Shown in pieces: positions 6,688 through 14,315 of a stretch of DNA of 34,131 nucleotides. This stretch comes from JAVBMU01 sp031551755. GTDB taxonomy: Bacteria > Actinomycetota > Actinomycetes > Actinomycetales > Cellulomonadaceae. The stretch lies in assembly GCA_031551755.1 (NCBI GenBank), contig JAVBNE010000114.1, positions 1 to 34,131 of the forward strand, given 5' to 3'. A model generated the notes under the pieces. It saw only the letters and a list, made by a program, of their open reading frames with translations. It did not search any database and was not told where the DNA came from. A program made the position numbers and the translations under genes. Within the stretch, counting starts at the first letter, position 1; each line of letters starts with the position of its first letter.

Positions 6688-8574
6688 GTGGCACACCTTC
6701 TCGGCGCGGACGCGATCAGCCTGACCGTCGGCACGCGCACCCTCTTCGACTCCGTCAGCCTGGGTCTCGACGATGGCGAACGGGTCGGTGTCGTCGGGCC
6801 GAACGGCGCAGGAAAATCCACTCTGCTGCGGCTGCTCGCCGGCACTCGGGAGCCGGATGCCGGCCGGGTCACCCGGCTCGGGGGACTCCGGCTGGGAATG
6901 CTGGATCAGCGCGACGACGCCCCGGCCGGTGCCACGGTCCGCGACCTGGTGCATGGCGACGCGGCCGTGCACGACTGGGCCTCGGACGCCGGCATCCGGG
7001 CCGTGCACGCAGGGCTGTTAGGCGACCTCGACCTGGACGCGCCCGCGGCGACCCTCTCCGGCGGGCAGCGGCGCCGGGTCGCGCTGGCGGCGTTGCTGGT
7101 CGCGGACCATGACGTGATCGCCCTCGACGAGCCGACCAACCACCTGGATGTCGAGGGCGTCGCCTGGTTGGCCGGCCACCTGCGCGAACGGTTCGGCCGG
7201 CCGGGCGCCAAGGGGGCGCTGGTGGTGGTCACCCACGACCGGTGGTTCCTCGACGCCGTCTGCTCCCGGATGTGGGAGGTCACCGGCGCCGGTGACGTCG
7301 AGGGATATGAGGGCGGCTACGCCGCCTACGTCCTCGCCCGGGCCGAACGTGCGCGATCGGCCGCCGTCGCCGCGGATAAGCGCAACAACCTGCTCCGCAA
7401 GGAACTCGCCTGGCTGCGTCGCGGAGCGCCGGCCCGGACGTCCAAGCCGAAGTTCCGGCTGGACGCCGCCGCTGCGCTCATCGCCGACGAACCCGCCCCA
7501 CGTGACCGGCTCGAACTGACCCGGATGGCGACGCGGCGGCTCGGTAAGGACGTGCTGGACCTCGAGGACGTCACCCTGGCCGTCCCGCTGCCGGACGGCG
7601 GCTCCCGGGTGCTCTTCGACGATGTCACCTGGCGACTGGGTCCGGGGGACCGCTACGGCGTGGTGGGCGTCAACGGAGCTGGGAAGACGACCCTGTTGGC
7701 TCTGCTCGCCGGCCGACGTTCCCCGGACAGCGGCCGGGTCAAGCGTGGGAAGACCGTGCATGTCGCCGAACTGACCCAGGACGTCGAGGAACTGGACGAC
7801 GTCGGCGGGTTGCGGGTGGTCGAGCTGATCGAACAAGAGAAGCGGATGGTCACCGTCGGGGGCAAGGAACTGTCGGCGTCCCAGCTGGTGGAGCGCCTCG
7901 GGTTCACCCGGGAACGTTCCCAGACCCTGGTGCGGGAGTTGTCGGGGGGTGAGCGGCGACGGCTGCAGCTCTTGCGGCTGCTCGTGGCCGAGCCGAATGT
8001 GCTGCTCCTGGACGAGCCGACCAACGACCTCGACACCGACACGCTCGCCGCCGTCGAGGACCTGTTGGACGGCTGGCCGGGGACGTTGATCGTGGTCTCC
8101 CACGACCGGTATCTGCTGGAACGGGTCACCGACCGGGAGGTCGCTCTCCTAGGCGACGGCACCATCCGGGACCTGCCGGGCGGGGTCGAGGAGTACCTTC
8201 AGCTGCGGCGCGCGGCCACGCAGATCGCGGCGCAGGCCGTGGCCGCCGGGTCCGCCGTTTCGGGGGCCGGACCCCAGGTCGTGGCGGGACGGGTAACTGA
8301 TGCGCCGGCGTCGGCCGACCACGCCGAGGACTCGGCACCCTACGCAAGTGCTCCCTCCAGTGCCGAACTGCGTGCGGCCAAGAAGGAGATCAACCGCATC
8401 GAACGGCGGTTGACCAAGATCGCCGAACTCGAAGAGCGCATCCACACCAAGATGGCTGCCGCGGCGACCGACCATGGGGCCGTATTGGCGCTGGACTCCG
8501 AGCTCCAGGTGCTGGCCGCTGAGAAGGATGAGCTGGAAGCCCAATGGCTGGCGGCGGCGGAGGTCGTCGGATAG
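6688..8574 (+). CDS. uup: ABC-F family ATPase, Uup-like
   Basis: 628 residues from GTG 6688; upstream residues in this frame are an out-of-frame read of ispE. Two complete ABC cassettes without membrane segments are present. Cassette 1 has Walker A GPNGAGKST, signature LSGGQRRRVALAALL and Walker B IALDEPTNHLD. Cassette 2 has GVNGAGKTT, LSGGERRRLQLLRLL and LLLDEPTNDLD. The inter-cassette linker (KELAWLRRGAPARTSKPKFR) is typical of Uup. A C-terminal coiled coil (about residues 555-625, AAKKEINRIERRLTKI onward) also matches Uup, which binds DNA and ribosomes. A role at the ribosome or on branched DNA is inferred from family. It is not recognisably an antibiotic-resistance ABC-F. The ribosome site is poor. 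Confidence 0.9.
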   Translation: MAHLLGADAISLTVGTRTLFDSVSLGLDDGERVGVVGPNGAGKSTLLRLLAGTREPDAGRVTRLGGLRLGMLDQRDDAPAGATVRDLVHGDAAVHDWASDAGIRAVHAGLLGDLDLDAPAATLSGGQRRRVALAALLVADHDVIALDEPTNHLDVEGVAWLAGHLRERFGRPGAKGALVVVTHDRWFLDAVCSRMWEVTGAGDVEGYEGGYAAYVLARAERARSAAVAADKRNNLLRKELAWLRRGAPARTSKPKFRLDAAAALIADEPAPRDRLELTRMATRRLGKDVLDLEDVTLAVPLPDGGSRVLFDDVTWRLGPGDRYGVVGVNGAGKTTLLALLAGRRSPDSGRVKRGKTVHVAELTQDVEELDDVGGLRVVELIEQEKRMVTVGGKELSASQLVERLGFTRERSQTLVRELSGGERRRLQLLRLLVAEPNVLLLDEPTNDLDTDTLAAVEDLLDGWPGTLIVVSHDRYLLERVTDREVALLGDGTIRDLPGGVEEYLQLRRAATQIAAQAVAAGSAVSGAGPQVVAGRVTDAPASADHAEDSAPYASAPSSAELRAAKKEINRIERRLTKIAELEERIHTKMAAAATDHGAVLALDSELQVLAAEKDELEAQWLAAAEVVG

Positions 8575-8671
8575 GCCAGGACACCTGGTGTCTTTGAAGA
8601 CCGACTGTTCGAGCGAGCGGAGCTGTGCGGTCAGCACCCGGACCAACCGGCTCCGCCCGCAACGCAGCGTG

Positions 8672-8677
8672 TAGTTT
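8672..8677 (+). promoter_or_regulatory. Possible -10 element for a leaderless trpB2 transcript
   Basis: TAGTTT lies six bases before the GTG at 8684, with no purine-rich ribosome site between. In actinobacteria a TANNNT hexamer 6-7 bases before a start codon often marks a leaderless mRNA. No clear -35 is seen. Confidence 0.4.
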
Positions 8678-8683
8678 TGGGCC

Positions 8684-10015
8684 GTGGACGAATCGCGTAA
8701 CGCTACCCAGAATCCAGCGGCATCGGAGCCGACGGGGGACAGCACAACGATCGCGGACCGTGCGGGGGTTCCGGCCGCCTGGTACAACATCGCGGCAGAC
8801 CTGCCGGAGCCGATTCCGCCACATCTGCACCCCGCCACCCAAGAGCCCGTGACGGTCACCGACCTGCAGGGACTGTTCCCGCGTGCGCTGGCCGAGCAGG
8901 AACTCTCCCAGGAGCGGTACGTCGCCATTCCGGAGGAGATCCGTGAGGTCTACGCCTCTTGGCGGCAGACGCCCCTCTTGCGCGCGCGGCGTCTGGAGCG
9001 GGCACTGGGGACGCGCTCGCGTATCTACCTGAAATACGAGGGCGCCAGCCCGGTCGGCTCTCATAAGCCCAACTCCGCCGTCGCGCAGGCCTACTACAAC
9101 GCCCAGGAGGGCGTTACCAAGCTGACGACGGAGACTGGTGCCGGCCAGTGGGGTAGCGCGCTTTCGTTCGCGGGCGCGATGTTCGGCGTCGACGTCGAGG
9201 TGTGGCAGGTCCGGGCCTCCTACGAGTCCAAGCCCTACCGCCGCTACCTCATGGAGCTTTACGGCGGCCGGGTGCACTCCAGTCCGTCGGACCTGACCGA
9301 GGCGGGCCGGGCGATCCTGCGCGAGAACCCGGAGACCAGCGGGAGTCTCGGCATGGCGGTAAGTGAGGCGGTCGAGGTGGCGATGAGCGACCCTGCCGCC
9401 CGCTATGCGCTCGGGAGCGTCCTCAACCATGTGGTGCTGCATCAGACCGTGATCGGTCAGGAAGCCATCGCCCAACTGGCCGCGCAAGGCGAACGCACCC
9501 CAGATGTGGTGATCGGTTGCGCGGGTGGTGGCTCGAACCTCGCCGGGCTCGCTTTCCCGTTCTTGCGGGATGTCCTCGCGGGTCAGGCAACGACCGAAGT
9601 GATCGCCGCGGAGCCGACGGCCTGCCCCTCACTGACCCAGGGCGAGTACCGGTACGACCACGGTGACTTCTCCGGGATGACGCCGCTGCTGAAGATGTAC
9701 ACGCTAGGCAAGGATTTCGTGCCCGACGCCATTCACGCAGGCGGGCTGCGGTACCACGGGATGTCACCGGCGCTCAGTCACACGGTGCACCTGGGCTTGG
9801 TCTCGCCGGTCGCGATCGAACAGGAAGCCGCCTTCGGTGCAGGCATTCTCCTCGCTCGAACCGAAGGCATCGTGCCCGCACCGGAGTCCACCCACGCGCT
9901 GGCCGCCGCTCTCACGCGCATCAGCGGATCGGACGCCGAAGAGGTCGTCGTCGTCGGACTGTCCGGTCACGGTCAACTCGACCTGCCCGCCTACCAGTCC
10001 TTCCTGCCGGGGTAG
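8684..10015 (+). CDS. trpB2: TrpB2-type tryptophan synthase beta-like PLP enzyme
   Basis: 443 residues, GTG start. Fold-type II PLP enzyme: KYEGASPVGSHKPNSA carries the Schiff-base Lys (K128), TETGAGQWGSAL contains the catalytic Glu-type motif, and GCAGGGSNLAGLAFP (about 278-292) is the phosphate-binding glycine loop. The N-terminal YNIAADLPEPIPPHLHP and the length above 430 mark the TrpB2 subgroup rather than TrpB1, which is about 400 residues and partners TrpA. No trpA, trpC or other trp gene is nearby, so this is a stand-alone copy. TrpB2 enzymes can condense indole with Ser or phosphoserine; the physiological role here is unknown. An N-terminal ~25-residue Ser/Thr-rich stretch precedes the conserved part. 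Confidence 0.9.
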   Translation: MDESRNATQNPAASEPTGDSTTIADRAGVPAAWYNIAADLPEPIPPHLHPATQEPVTVTDLQGLFPRALAEQELSQERYVAIPEEIREVYASWRQTPLLRARRLERALGTRSRIYLKYEGASPVGSHKPNSAVAQAYYNAQEGVTKLTTETGAGQWGSALSFAGAMFGVDVEVWQVRASYESKPYRRYLMELYGGRVHSSPSDLTEAGRAILRENPETSGSLGMAVSEAVEVAMSDPAARYALGSVLNHVVLHQTVIGQEAIAQLAAQGERTPDVVIGCAGGGSNLAGLAFPFLRDVLAGQATTEVIAAEPTACPSLTQGEYRYDHGDFSGMTPLLKMYTLGKDFVPDAIHAGGLRYHGMSPALSHTVHLGLVSPVAIEQEAAFGAGILLARTEGIVPAPESTHALAAALTRISGSDAEEVVVVGLSGHGQLDLPAYQSFLPG

Positions 10016-10016
10016 G

Positions 10017-10031
10017 CCGTCCGCTAGACGG
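10017..10031. terminator. Small hairpin between convergent trpB2 and MFS genes
   Basis: CCGTC-CGCTA-GACGG is a perfect five-base stem just after the trpB2 stop, in the 29-base gap between convergent genes. There is no T-run on either side, so termination activity is uncertain. Confidence 0.3.
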
Positions 10032-10044
10032 AATAGAGTGACCG

Positions 10045-11325
10045 CTAGTCGCGGGGACGGGCCGAGGTTGCAATGGCCATGAGCACGGTCATCAGCAACA
10101 GATCCGCGAGCATGACCGCCAAAGGCACGGTCCAGCCCGAACTGGCGGTGTGCACTGCGCCGATCGCCGACGGTGCCAGGGCGGCGCAGGCGTAACCGGT
10201 CGTCTGGACGGTCGCGGACATCCGGCGGGCGTCGCGGGCAGCGCTGGTGCGCACCGCCACCAGCGTGAAGATGACCGTGAAGTTGCCGCCCTGCGCGACG
10301 CCCGCCAGCGAGCACCACAGCGGCCAGAGTTCCGGCGCGACCAGCAGTCCGATGGGCAGCGTCAACCATGCGGCCGTGATGGACATTGCCACCAGTCGTA
10401 CCGAGGCTTTGCGGGCCAAGGCCATGGGCACGGCGATACCGCCCACGATCGCGAGCAGTTGGAACAGAGAAGCCGCGCCGCCGGCCGACTCGCGCGGCAA
10501 TCCGATCTGGTCGGCCAGGAGGGTGGGCAGCCATGCGGTCACCGCGTAGTACCCGAAGGCCTGACAGCCGAAGCCGAAGGCGAGCAGCCAGGTCAGCGGC
10601 CGGCGCAGTACGTTCGGGTGGTGGCCAGTTCCTGCGCCGTCGTTAGCCGTCGGCGGTCCGGTCGCCGTCGACTGTCCGCTCGAACCCTCGGGTGCGGCAC
10701 CGTCGGTGGCCGCCTGGCCGGCCGACGTCGGCCGCGGCCGGGGGACCTCGTCGGTGCGCAGCCGACGGGCTGCGAACCGCCACACGACCAGTGCGATGGC
10801 CGCCAGGCTGCTCCAGGAGGCCAGGGCCCAACGCCATCCGACATCCTGCGCGAGAGGCGCGGTGAACGTCGTCGTGAGGACGGAGCCAACATTGAGCGCC
10901 GCCGTGTACAGGCCGGTGACGGTTGACGCGGAGCCTGCGAAGTCCCGGCCGACGATGACCGGTACCGCGACGTTCCCGATCGTGATCGCCGCACCGATCA
11001 GCACCGTGCCGACCAGCGCGGTGCCGAACCCCCCGACCGACCGCAGGAGCGTGCCCACCAGCACGGTCACGAGGGAGACGGTGACCGCGTTACCCACGCC
11101 GAGGCGTGCCAGGAAGGCCGAGGCGCCAGGGGTCAACAGGGCGAAGCAGAGCACAGGGAGGCCGGTGAGTATCCCGGCCTCGGCCGGAGTCAGGGCCAGG
11201 TCGGCCGCGACGTCGGTGACCACGGTCGGCAGCCCGGTGATCGGTGCGCGCAGATTCAGCGCATAGATGCAGATTCCCGCAAGCAGCAGGCCGGAAATCC
11301 CGCCCTGGGGGACCTTGCGACTCAT
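10045..11325 (-). CDS. MFS transporter, CynX/NimT-like
   Basis: 426 residues with about twelve hydrophobic segments in two halves, separated by a ~65-residue Gly/Ser/Thr/Pro-rich cytoplasmic loop (about residues 205-250). The N-terminal helix ends in YALNLRAPITGLPTV, the conserved Asn-Leu-Arg motif of the CynX/NimT (cyanate/nitroimidazole permease-like) subfamily, and GLYTAALNVGSVLTTTFTAPL is the matching motif of helices 5-6. Substrates of this subfamily are mostly unknown, so none is assigned. Its ATG overlaps the stop of the upstream marR gene (ATGA), so the two are co-transcribed and the transporter is probably MarR-controlled. Confidence 0.85.
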   Translation of the reverse strand: MSRKVPQGGISGLLLAGICIYALNLRAPITGLPTVVTDVAADLALTPAEAGILTGLPVLCFALLTPGASAFLARLGVGNAVTVSLVTVLVGTLLRSVGGFGTALVGTVLIGAAITIGNVAVPVIVGRDFAGSASTVTGLYTAALNVGSVLTTTFTAPLAQDVGWRWALASWSSLAAIALVVWRFAARRLRTDEVPRPRPTSAGQAATDGAAPEGSSGQSTATGPPTANDGAGTGHHPNVLRRPLTWLLAFGFGCQAFGYYAVTAWLPTLLADQIGLPRESAGGAASLFQLLAIVGGIAVPMALARKASVRLVAMSITAAWLTLPIGLLVAPELWPLWCSLAGVAQGGNFTVIFTLVAVRTSAARDARRMSATVQTTGYACAALAPSAIGAVHTASSGWTVPLAVMLADLLLMTVLMAIATSARPRD

Positions 11326-11819
11326 TCCTCGAACTGTATGACGACAGCCCGCAGCAACCCGGCGAGCTCCGGCCGGTCAGCGGGGCGCAGTGAGGCCAAC
11401 AGGTCGCGCTCCACGGACAACAGGTCGGTCATCGCCGCGTCCACCCGGTTGAGTCCCTCGTCGGTCAACTCGACGAGAACACCCCGCCGGTCGTCCGGGG
11501 AGCGGAGCCGGCGGACGAGTCCGCGCACCTCAAGCCGGTCGATGCGGTTGGTCATGGTCCCGCTGGTGACGAGCGTCTGGGTCAGCAGGGCGCCCGGGGA
11601 CAGCCGGAACGGCGCCCCGGCGCGGCGCAGGGCCGAGAGTACGTCGAACTCCCAGGTCTCCAGGTCCCGGCGGGCGAAGGCGGCGCGGCGGCGCAGGTCC
11701 AGATGGCGGGCGAGCCGCGAGACCCGGGAGAACACCGTGAGGGGTTCGAGGTCGAGATCGGGCCGCTCGGTCTGCCAGGCAGCCACGATCCGATCGACCT
11801 CGTCGGGGCGTTCGGTCAT
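11322..11819 (-). CDS. MarR-family transcriptional regulator
   Basis: 165 residues from ATG 11819. The winged helix-turn-helix is clear: the recognition helix region LVTSGTMTNRIDRLEVRGLV is followed by the wing RRLRSPDDRRGVLVELTDEG, which holds the family Asp-Arg-Arg motif. Flanking helices at both ends would form the dimer interface. MarR proteins usually repress themselves and a neighbouring efflux gene, releasing DNA on binding a phenolic or other small ligand. The four-base overlap with the MFS gene and the palindrome just upstream of its own start fit autoregulation. The ligand cannot be told. Confidence 0.9.
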   Translation of the reverse strand: MTERPDEVDRIVAAWQTERPDLDLEPLTVFSRVSRLARHLDLRRRAAFARRDLETWEFDVLSALRRAGAPFRLSPGALLTQTLVTSGTMTNRIDRLEVRGLVRRLRSPDDRRGVLVELTDEGLNRVDAAMTDLLSVERDLLASLRPADRPELAGLLRAVVIQFEE

Positions 11820-11825
11820 GGATCG

Positions 11826-11859
11826 AGAGTACCGGCCATCTCGACATCAAGACTCTTGA
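11826..11859 (-). promoter_or_regulatory. Candidate marR promoter with overlapping palindromic operator
   Basis: Reading towards marR, TACTCT (11831-11826) lies six bases before the ATG and could be a -10 of a leaderless message. Upstream of it is TCAAGA-C-TCTTGA (11847-11859), a perfect 13-base palindrome. An overlapping imperfect one, TCTCGA-CA-TCAAGA (11839-11852), shares the middle half-site. TTGA/TCAA half-sites are common in MarR operators. Spacing puts the palindromes on the expected -35 region. Confidence 0.5.
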
Positions 11860-11940
11860 CGGCGCGCGTGCCAGGTGGGCGTCCGCGGCAGAATGTGCTT
11901 CATCCCGTCGGGCACCCCCACCTCCGTCGGGCGCCCGGCC

Positions 11941-12001
11941 GTCAGTCGGCCCGTGCGGCCGTCAGTCGGCCCGTGCGGCCGTCGGTCCGGCCCGTGCGGC
12001 C
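11941..12001. repeat. 20-bp tandem repeat, three copies
   Basis: The unit GTCAGTCGGCCCGTGCGGCC occurs exactly at 11941-11960 and 11961-11980, and with small changes (an A-to-G change and one inserted base) at 11981-12001. It lies in the 314-base non-coding gap between marR and the ABC permease. It encodes nothing visible. Confidence 0.85.
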
Positions 12002-12069
12002 GAGTGCTGTACTTTCAGTCGAGTGCTGCGGTTAAGACCGCAGCACTCGACTAGAACTACAGCACTCGG
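12000..12069. repeat. Nested palindrome with four GAGTGCTG/CAGCACTC boxes
   Basis: Inner arms of 15 bases (12018-12032 and 12037-12051, GTCGAGTGCTGCGGT and its complement) enclose a TAAG loop. Outer arms of 12 bases (12000-12011 and 12058-12069, CCGAGTGCTGTA and its complement) lie around them. Each side thus carries two direct copies of the box 19 bases apart. It follows the ABC permease gene (minus strand) and could terminate that transcript, but there is no T-run. It may instead be a mobile palindromic element or a protein-binding site. Confidence 0.75.
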
Positions 12070-12133
12070 TGAGGGGTGCTAGTTATGTTTGGTAACCGTA
12101 GTCTGGCGCCCTGCGGTCGCCCGCAGCCCGCTG

Positions 12134-13351
12134 TCAGGCCGCGCGCAGGGCTTCGGTCAGCTTCACTCGGGTACCCGTACGCAGGACCGCGTTCGAGTAG
12201 ATCCGGCCCGCGAGCCAGACCAGCACCGGGATGAGCGCGAGCGAGAGCCCGAGCGCGATCAGGACCTCGGCCGTGCTCGCCGCGCCCAGGGCGATCCGGA
12301 TCGGCATCAGCAACGGTGAGCAGAACGGGATGTAGGACAGCCAGACCACCAGCGGGTTCTCGGGGTCCCACGGCGCGATCGAGACGCCGAGGAAGTACGG
12401 GATCATCATGAGCGTCAGGACCGGGGACGTGACTGTGCCGACGTCCTCCTGCCGCGAGACCAGCGCCGCGAGCGCACCGAGGGCCAGCGAGTACATGACG
12501 AACCCCACGATGAACCAGACGAGCGCCCACGCCACCGTGGCCCCCAGGTTGATCTTGCTGGCGTCCACCAGGCCGAGCGCCATGGCTGTGCCCGCACCGG
12601 CACCGACCACCAGCACCACCTGGCCCAGGCCGATCACGCCGATGCCGAGTACCTTGCCGGCCATGAGCTGCCAGGGTCGCAGCGCGGCCAGCAGCAGTTC
12701 CACCACCCGGCTCGACTTCTCCTCGACCACCCCTTGGGCGACCAGCTGACCGCAGGTCATCAACGAGATGAAGATGAGGATGCCGGCCGCGAAGCCGGTG
12801 ACGATCTGGGCGGTGTCGCGGGCCGGTTCGGGGTCCAGCACGGTGACCTTGGGGCTCGAATCCGCAAGGGCCCTGCTGACCACTGCGGGGTCTCCGCCCA
12901 GGGCCTTCACCTGCTCCGCGAGCGTGACCTGTTGCCCCAACCCGGCCAGGACCGGCTGGAGGTCGGGGTCGAGCGTCTTGTGGACGGTCACCCCGAACTC
13001 GCCGGCAGTGCCCGTGAGGAGGGCGTCCAGGTCGCCGTCGGCGACCTGCTGTTCCCCGGCCTTCGTGGAGGCGACCTCGGACGTGGTGACCTTGGTTCCG
13101 GTGGCCTGGGCGACGGCCTCGATGGCGGGTGCGAGCGCGGCGGTCTCGGGGGGGAGCCCGATCTTGGTGGCCGAGGAACTGGCGGAGGCGGTGGCGAGGT
13201 TCACCACGACGCCGCCCAGGACCACGGCCGCGACCATCAACGCGGTGATGATCAGGAAGGACTTGGACCGTATGCGGGTGCTGATCTCCCGGCCGGCGAC
13301 GAGCCGGATGGAGGCCCAGGCCGACTGGTTGCCCTGATCTGCGTTGCTCAT
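12134..13351 (-). CDS. ABC-2 type exporter permease, NatB-like
   Basis: 405 residues. One N-terminal membrane helix (FLIITALMVAAVVLGGVVVNL, about 33-53) is followed by an extracytoplasmic domain of about 130 residues. Five or six helices follow (from about residue 185), including the conserved VEEKSSRVVELLLAALRPWQLMAGKVLG loop of the NatB/ABC-2 family. Its partner ATPase lies directly upstream with a four-base ATGA overlap. The family exports sodium, drugs or other small compounds; the substrate here is unknown. It ends the TetR-ATPase-permease unit, 130 bases before the nested palindrome. Confidence 0.88.
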   Translation of the reverse strand: MSNADQGNQSAWASIRLVAGREISTRIRSKSFLIITALMVAAVVLGGVVVNLATASASSSATKIGLPPETAALAPAIEAVAQATGTKVTTSEVASTKAGEQQVADGDLDALLTGTAGEFGVTVHKTLDPDLQPVLAGLGQQVTLAEQVKALGGDPAVVSRALADSSPKVTVLDPEPARDTAQIVTGFAAGILIFISLMTCGQLVAQGVVEEKSSRVVELLLAALRPWQLMAGKVLGIGVIGLGQVVLVVGAGAGTAMALGLVDASKINLGATVAWALVWFIVGFVMYSLALGALAALVSRQEDVGTVTSPVLTLMMIPYFLGVSIAPWDPENPLVVWLSYIPFCSPLLMPIRIALGAASTAEVLIALGLSLALIPVLVWLAGRIYSNAVLRTGTRVKLTEALRAA

Positions 13352-14274
13352 GCGTGCACCTCCGTCGGGGCCGGCTCAGGACTCTCGACGGCGACCACGT
13401 GGCGATACAGCTCCGTCAGGCTGGGCCGGGCTGGGGCGAACTCGTGGACGGGGCCGGCGTCGAGGGCGGCCCGCAGTAGTGGCTGTTCGGCTCCCGTGGC
13501 CGTTTCGGACAATTCGACGACCTTGCGGGTGCCGTCCCGCGACAGGACACGAACGCCGGTCCCGGCGAGCCAGTCGTCCGTAGGGGAGTCGATCAACCAG
13601 CGGGGTAGTTCGGTGCGGCGCAGCTCGTCGATGGTGCCCACTGCCACCATCCGGCCGCCCTTGATGATGCCGACCCGGTCGCTCAGCCGTTCCACGAGGT
13701 CGAGCTGGTGGGAGGAGAACAGCACGGGAACACCCGCCTTCGCGCGCTCCCGCAGTACCCCGCTCATCACATCGACTGCGACCGGGTCCAGCCCGGAGAA
13801 CGGTTCGTCCAGGACGAGCAGATCGGGTTCGTGGGTCAACGCGGCCGCGAGTTGCACCCGTTGCTGGTTGCCGAGGGAGAGTTTTTGTACCTCATCGCCC
13901 TGGCGGCTCTCCACACCCAGGGTCGTCGTCCAGCGCACCATGGCCTCCTTGGCGACCCGGGGCGGCATCCCGTGCAGCCGCGCGAGGTAGGTGAGCTGAT
14001 CATCAACCCGCATCTTGGGGTAGAGACCGCGCTCCTCGGGCATGTACCCGATGCGGCGTCGCGCGTCGTGGTCGATCGGTGTGCCGTCCCAGCGGACCTC
14101 ACCGCTGTCCACGGACAGGACGCCGAGGATGATGCGCATCGCGGTGGTCTTCCCGGCGCCGTTCGACCCGACGAAACCGAAGATCTCACCGGCATGGACG
14201 TCGAAGGTGGTGTCGTCGAGGGCCAAGAGGTCGCCGTATGACTTGGTCAGGGAGTCGATTTCCAGACGTGCCAT
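13348..14274 (-). CDS. ABC exporter ATP-binding protein, NatA-like
   Basis: 308 residues. A single ABC cassette: Walker A GSNGAGKTTA (about 36-45), Q-loop near IGYMPEERGLYPKM, signature LSLGNQQRVQLAAAL (Leu-Ser-Leu-Gly-Asn in place of the usual LSGGQ), Walker B LLVLDEPFSGLD and H-loop SSHQLD. The last ~80 residues are the C-terminal extension (DUF4162-type) seen in NatA-like ATPases. The altered signature is common in this subfamily and does not imply loss of function. It pairs with the overlapping permease and lies 41 bases after the TetR gene. Confidence 0.9.
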   Translation of the reverse strand: MARLEIDSLTKSYGDLLALDDTTFDVHAGEIFGFVGSNGAGKTTAMRIILGVLSVDSGEVRWDGTPIDHDARRRIGYMPEERGLYPKMRVDDQLTYLARLHGMPPRVAKEAMVRWTTTLGVESRQGDEVQKLSLGNQQRVQLAAALTHEPDLLVLDEPFSGLDPVAVDVMSGVLRERAKAGVPVLFSSHQLDLVERLSDRVGIIKGGRMVAVGTIDELRRTELPRWLIDSPTDDWLAGTGVRVLSRDGTRKVVELSETATGAEQPLLRAALDAGPVHEFAPARPSLTELYRHVVAVESPEPAPTEVHA

Positions 14275-14315
14275 GGCTCATCCAATCACGGGCCGGTGGC
14301 TGCTCCCATAGGTCG

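Noticed and set aside
11941..12001. CRISPR-like array
   Set aside because: The units are directly abutting with no spacers, and no cas gene is present.
12000..12069. CIRCE element (HrcA operator)
   Set aside because: CIRCE is TTAGCACTC-N9-GAGTGCTAA. Here the GAGTGC and GCACTC halves are in the reverse order and the spacing differs, and no heat-shock gene is adjacent.
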